NCBI GenBank assembly: GCA_034008185.1
Contig: CM067082.1
Coordinates: 127,411,988 to 127,475,987 of the forward strand
DNA length: 64,000 nucleotides
Origin: Gorsachius magnificus
Taxonomy: Eukaryota; Chordata; Aves; Pelecaniformes; Ardeidae
Direction of reading: 5' to 3'
The notes beneath the pieces are model-generated. The model was not told the DNA's origin. It was given only the letters and a program-made list of their open reading frames with translations, and ran no database searches. Of this stretch, positions 59,634 through 64,000 are shown one piece after another. The translations under genes were made by a program, and so were the position numbers. Every line of letters starts with the position of its first letter. Position 1 is the stretch's first letter.

Positions 59634-62600
59634 GTATGTTCTTCTTTTTAAGTTAATTTTATATATTTATTACAACAAATTGTCAAAAACTCTGTTTCTA
59701 AATTTTCTGAGTTGAAGACTGATTTTTGGGTAGATGCATTATAAAAATATGGTTCTATATGACCACTATTGCAGAAATGGTCTTTTATTCTTGCTAATAG
59801 TATTCATCTGATGAGATTTTAACTAAATTCATTAAAGCTCAACACCTCTACCTGTTTGAAAAGTAACTGTTTGATCTGAGAATCAAAGGAAAAAAAAAAA
59901 AGAAATGTGTTTCCCCATTCTGGAAAACTGGCTTCTAAAATTCCATATAGATAAACAGTCAATCTATAAAAGAACCATGGGATCAGACTCTAATACTGTA
60001 TGTAAATACTCAATATGATAGTAAATGCAAACAATAGGCTGCTTCTGCCAGAATGAGAAATTCATTACAAGGTTACATGACCGTATGTTGATGAAGCATC
60101 TTGATGTTTCATTACCTGTAGTTAGCTTACAATGACTGCTTTGCAAAATCACCGATACCTTTGCCTCAGCAAAGACTATAAGGAATCATCCCCAAATTTG
60201 GTAATAGCAGTTTGGTATCATATGATTAGAATATGAGGATGTATGTGTAAATATGCATTCAGAACATGAGCACAGGAAAACTAAGATCCTAGGGTTGAAT
60301 TCAGCTAACAGTATAATAACTGTTTTATGGCAGAGAGTTATGCAAGTCTTGTCAGAGCTTTGAAGAGCTCTATGCACAAAGCATAGCATGAAATGGAGAT
60401 CAGTTGCCTCCCCTGCTGTCAGGAACTGGTACAGTGAAAAGAGGGAGAGACAGAGGAGCAGGTGATGATTTTAGTGCAGGAGGGTATTCCATGAACTTCA
60501 TACAACAGGAACTGCACGGGCAAAAGACTACTAATGATCTATATGATTTAGGAGCGAGAGAGCATGATCTAATAAACATACAGTACTTACATGTTTTGTA
60601 TATTCAAGATCATTTGCATTTACTACATATAATTAAGGACATGGTTATTATATAGGTTTATTTTCTACTTTGTCTTACAGAGTTGAAATATACCACATGT
60701 CACTTTTTAATGTCTAAATTTTGGCATATACTGTACCATTAGTGTGCAGAATTCCCCGCTGATTTTAGTTGAATTGTGCTTATAAATTAATGGTACAATT
60801 TAACCCTTTGGCATAATTTTATAGCAGTAGGTCCTGCTATAGAAGTAGTAATGACAGTAAAGACTGTCATTATAAATTAGTAGCGGTGGAGTGAAAAAAA
60901 AAAAGGATGGCTTATTCTGGAGTTGCCAACATTAGTATCAATACTGATCTCAAAACATGACATTTTTTTTCTGTTGACATAATATGTAAACGCTCTGAAT
61001 CATAGCTGAGTGTTTAGAACTTGACTCATGACAAACAAAACTTGGAAGTGGTGCTTTCAAATAAAATCTGATGCAAGCGGGAGGATTTTTTAAGACAAAA
61101 TACACTAAGAGGAAATAGTGTTTAGGTTTGGGATCTATATGATCTGTGGATTTTCATAATGTACAAATACTCCAGCAGATAAATGGATTCTTTAACCTAT
61201 TAACAGTGTATTTTTAGAGGTCTGTGAACCTCACCTGTTTGACATGCTCAGCATATCTATAACTTGTAAAATGTATAGGGACTATATATAGATATAAAGA
61301 ATATCCCAAACTTTCCTAGCAGACATACACTGGAAGAATTTAAGTTCTGTTTCAAAGGTCATATTGCAAATAGTTCAAGGTGTATCTGCATTGTTAAGTA
61401 CCTTCATGCCCTGTGGTTCAACCTGTAGACTTGATCTATAGAAACCATTTTCTGCTCTCCGTGTTGTTTTCACATAGAATCATAGAACAGTTTGGGTTGG
61501 AAGGGACCTTTAGTCCAACCACCCTGCAGTGAGCAGGGACATCTTCAACATGTACCAAGCTTTGCTTGCTGGTGTCCAAACTGTGATTCTTGAATGTGTA
61601 AGAAAGACCCCTTGTAAATATGCAGGGTACTTCCTAAGAACTGAATAGTGGTGTTTTGTAGCTCAACCTTTCTTCCTTTAATGAACTCAACAGCAGAAGT
61701 TATTTTAGCTCGCAATTACATGAGGCTTTATCAGCACAAGCCATTCCTGAATTAGTATGATGTGTTTTTTATAAAAGTGTAGTATAACTATGGACGTCAG
61801 ACACATGTCTTGTGAAACTGTTCAGAAAAATGCCAGGAGGCAGTATGAAGGGCATTAGACATATGGAGGAAACATATGACTTCCACAGGTACATAGCTTT
61901 ACAAACGGAATATGCTTACAAGTGCTCAAACTTCTCTCCACTATTATGAACAGAAACTCAAAAAAAGGATTATGAGCTGTGGAGGTTTTTTTGCCAGTTT
62001 CTGTTATCAAGACTCTCTCCAGGTTATTCTGTTTCTGTTCTTTTCATACCAACAGAAGTTTCAAGAATGCCACATTGTTCTTTTGTATTTTTGCAGTAAT
62101 ATGATTAGTTATAGTCTGTCTTTTTCCTATGCTATACAGTTCTTGGACACTCAGGGTTCTGTGGAGAGTGACAAACCTTACATTTTTCAAAGTCCATGTG
62201 CTGGTGAAAATAGAAAGTGCCTTCAGCACTTGTTTGTGCATGTGTTTCTGAGAATGAATTCCCTGATTTCTTCTCAAAATAATAATTTTGAACTTTTGGA
62301 ACTTCTGGGATACCACCTTTTGTCATATGCAAGATCAGAAGTCCAGAGGTTGCAGGTGAAAGTATAGCAGTACAGCAACTGATCTCATCTTGGTAATTTT
62401 ATTTTAATACATCTTTAATTATTTACAAAAGGTATGCAGTCTACTAATAGAAATTGAGTGGCCAGTCAGTGCTATCAGGTAAGGGGAAGGGAAAAGAAAT
62501 ATGAAAGATTGGCTTGGGTTCTGTAGTTTACATCAGAACTTTTGTTCAGTTGTTTTTATCATTTTGTTGTTGGGGTTTTTTTATGCTAGAATGTGTTAAA

Positions 62601-64000
62601 TAAGCAAGAACATGAATATTTAGTAGGGTATGAATAGAAAAGAGATTGCATGCCACACCAGTAGCATAGTTTTTCAGAGTCTAGCCAAGACATAGATTGA
62701 GCCTTTTCACTACCCAATACATATGTAATTGGAGAGACTGTTTGCTACAAAGGTGAGACACTTATAATTATGCTAATGTCTGTTTTTAAATGACTGACTA
62801 AAACTACTGATTCATGTTATAGGAAAAACAAAAGTTGTAAGCACTACTTCTCTGGAGTGGGTAAAGATCAGGGAGATGCTAAAACTTGCTTTCGTGGTAA
62901 CTGTAGAACATTCTTTCAACCAGTGCATTACAGTGACAGCGGAGGAGGAAGGAGAACGACATGATTTGAACTTTATCACTGAGTGATTCAGTGATTAACC
63001 CCTATGGAAACTGTGAATGTTTAGTCATACCTTTGCCAGATAATATTAGCTGCTGTGCTCTGAGAAGCTTTGGTAAAAAGTGTACCAGCAGGGGCAATGC
63101 CAATCTCTGGTGTCTTTTAGCATTAACTGTTGTTTTACACTGAAACATTTCTGCTGTGTAATTCACAGGCAACGAAAGATGTTTCTATAGGTTTTCTTAG
63201 CCTATAACTAATGAATAATGGACCTGTGTAGCTTGAAACAATGTACTACAGTAAATGTCTTCAATCTTATATTACAGCTCTTAACAGCGGTGCGATGTAG
63301 TGGCAAAAATTGCTGAAGTGGTAGAGATGCATAGTGCATACTTTTTTTCCCCGCAGTTAGGTGAACAACTTGGGAATAAGATGAGGGATGTGAGGGAAGC
63401 AAACCAATCCATATAACAGTTAAATATGTTTTGCCGTAAGTCAAAATCAATCAAATTCTTTCTGAACTTGAAGTTCTTAGCAATTAGAAATTACTCTCAC
63501 TTCTCATTATATTGTTTCCTGAAAACTGTGGTAAGCTTTGCTTCCAGAATTTATTGGACTGTAACAGCAGTTGCTGTGGATTCAATGTGGTGGGATTGTT
63601 CAGTGTTGAACAGGTCATAGTGATGTTTCCAAAGTCATCTGGTAAGAGAGTTTCTAAGCAGATTGCTTGGTTTTTGCTATCAGTCAAGGCATTACTGTGT
63701 CCTGGAACCACCTGTACATGGGCTCTCTTCTTATTCCTTAGAAAATAGACCTAGGGGGAAAAAATAACAAGAGGATGGTGTTTAGATTTCAGAGCTCTAA
63801 CAAACTGTCCCAGAAAGTAGTGACAAAGAGTGAGGTTTTCATAGGCTTCTGGTTTTCATTTTCAGCCTTTTAACAGTAATCTTACCAAAGCTTCAGGCTT
63901 CGTTCTGCTTTGCAGTCTGATGCAGTATATGATTAGCTGAGTAAGCTGCTTTGAAATATCTTGGTAATGGTGGACATACCTGCTCTTGTGGCTGGAATCA
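59634..64000 (+). other. DGKB: DGKB intron 5, partial
   Basis: Starts with GTATGT at 59634 and runs past the window. No EF-hand exon (expected to begin with Phe-Met-Phe-Arg-Leu-Tyr) was found. Apart from the CR1 end at 61474-61570, it holds AT-rich single-copy sequence and a 151-codon frame at 61912-62367 that I cannot assign. Confidence 0.85.
61474..61570 (-). mobile_element. CR1 LINE 3' end fragment, minus strand
   Basis: ATAGAATCATAGAACAGTTT followed by GGGTTGGAAGGGACCTTTAG and the GCAGTGAGCAGGGACATC block is the reverse complement of a CR1 3' terminus. Similarity fades near 61570, so roughly 100 bases remain. Confidence 0.92.

Larger units (their letters stand above)
1384..64000 (+). other. 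DGKB: DGKB gene, 5' portion (diacylglycerol kinase beta), continues past window end
   Basis: Diacylglycerol kinase beta phosphorylates diacylglycerol to phosphatidic acid, ending DAG signalling and making PA; it is a type I, calcium-responsive, brain-enriched isoform (family knowledge). The five exons here give about 154 residues that match the conserved DGK-beta N-terminus nearly throughout. Hallmarks are the start MTSQEKW, then [50 protein letters not shown] and [19 protein letters not shown]. This covers the recoverin-homology domain that precedes two EF-hands, two C1 domains and the DAG kinase catalytic and accessory domains, none of which is in the window. Every junction is AG/GT and the phases are 1, 0, 0, 1, 1. 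DGKG and DGKA are the alternatives, but the KQDILNQ segment and the start sequence fit DGKB best. The gene start at 1384 is only the start of the first exon visible; earlier non-coding exons may lie upstream. Confidence 0.95.

Noticed and set aside
1..64000. CRISPR arrays, bacterial operons, tRNA or rRNA genes
   Set aside because: The window is a vertebrate intron-rich locus; no regularly spaced repeats and no recognisable tRNA or rRNA sequence were seen.

Overview
This is vertebrate, almost certainly avian, nuclear DNA. It has AT-rich single-copy sequence, low repeat density, CR1 LINE fragments with the typical avian 3' tails, and LTRs that I recognise from memory as avian ERVL-like families. 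I cannot name the species. The two LTR types point to a neoavian bird rather than a galliform, but that is inference.

The only gene I can support is the 5' part of DGKB (diacylglycerol kinase beta), on the + strand. Five coding exons are joined by consensus splice sites with compatible phases: 1384-1644 (5'UTR plus start codon at 1575), 34014-34090, a 21-nt microexon at 39489-39509, 54959-55112, and 59493-59633. Together they encode about the first 154 residues: the recoverin-homology (DAG kinase N-terminal) domain and the linker, up to the edge of the first EF-hand. The EF-hands, C1 domains and catalytic domain must lie beyond position 64000. Introns are about 32.4, 5.4, 15.4 and 4.4 kb, and a fifth runs off the window.

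Introns hold a CR1 3' fragment (528-925, +), an ERVL-like LTR fragment (4236-4349, -), a near-complete solo LTR (4841-5376), a short CR1 tail (19846-19915), a GC-rich CpG-poor block (27481-27864), a 1.6-kb degenerate CR1 (37516-39138, -) and two more CR1 3' ends (53903-54260, + and 61474-61570, -). Simple repeats and homopolymers are scattered through the rest. I saw no RNA gene and no CRISPR array, and no second functional protein-coding gene. Most open frames in the window are chance ORFs.

The observations most worth checking are: (1) the 21-nt frame-preserving microexon, with TGCATGC immediately upstream of its acceptor; (2) an unannotated-looking 36-nt frame-preserving candidate cassette exon at 57971-58006; (3) two short uORFs ahead of the DGKB start; (4) back-to-back perfect hairpins at 24838-24885 with a third just downstream; and (5) several intronic blocks that look like conserved non-coding elements. 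I found no clear new biological system.
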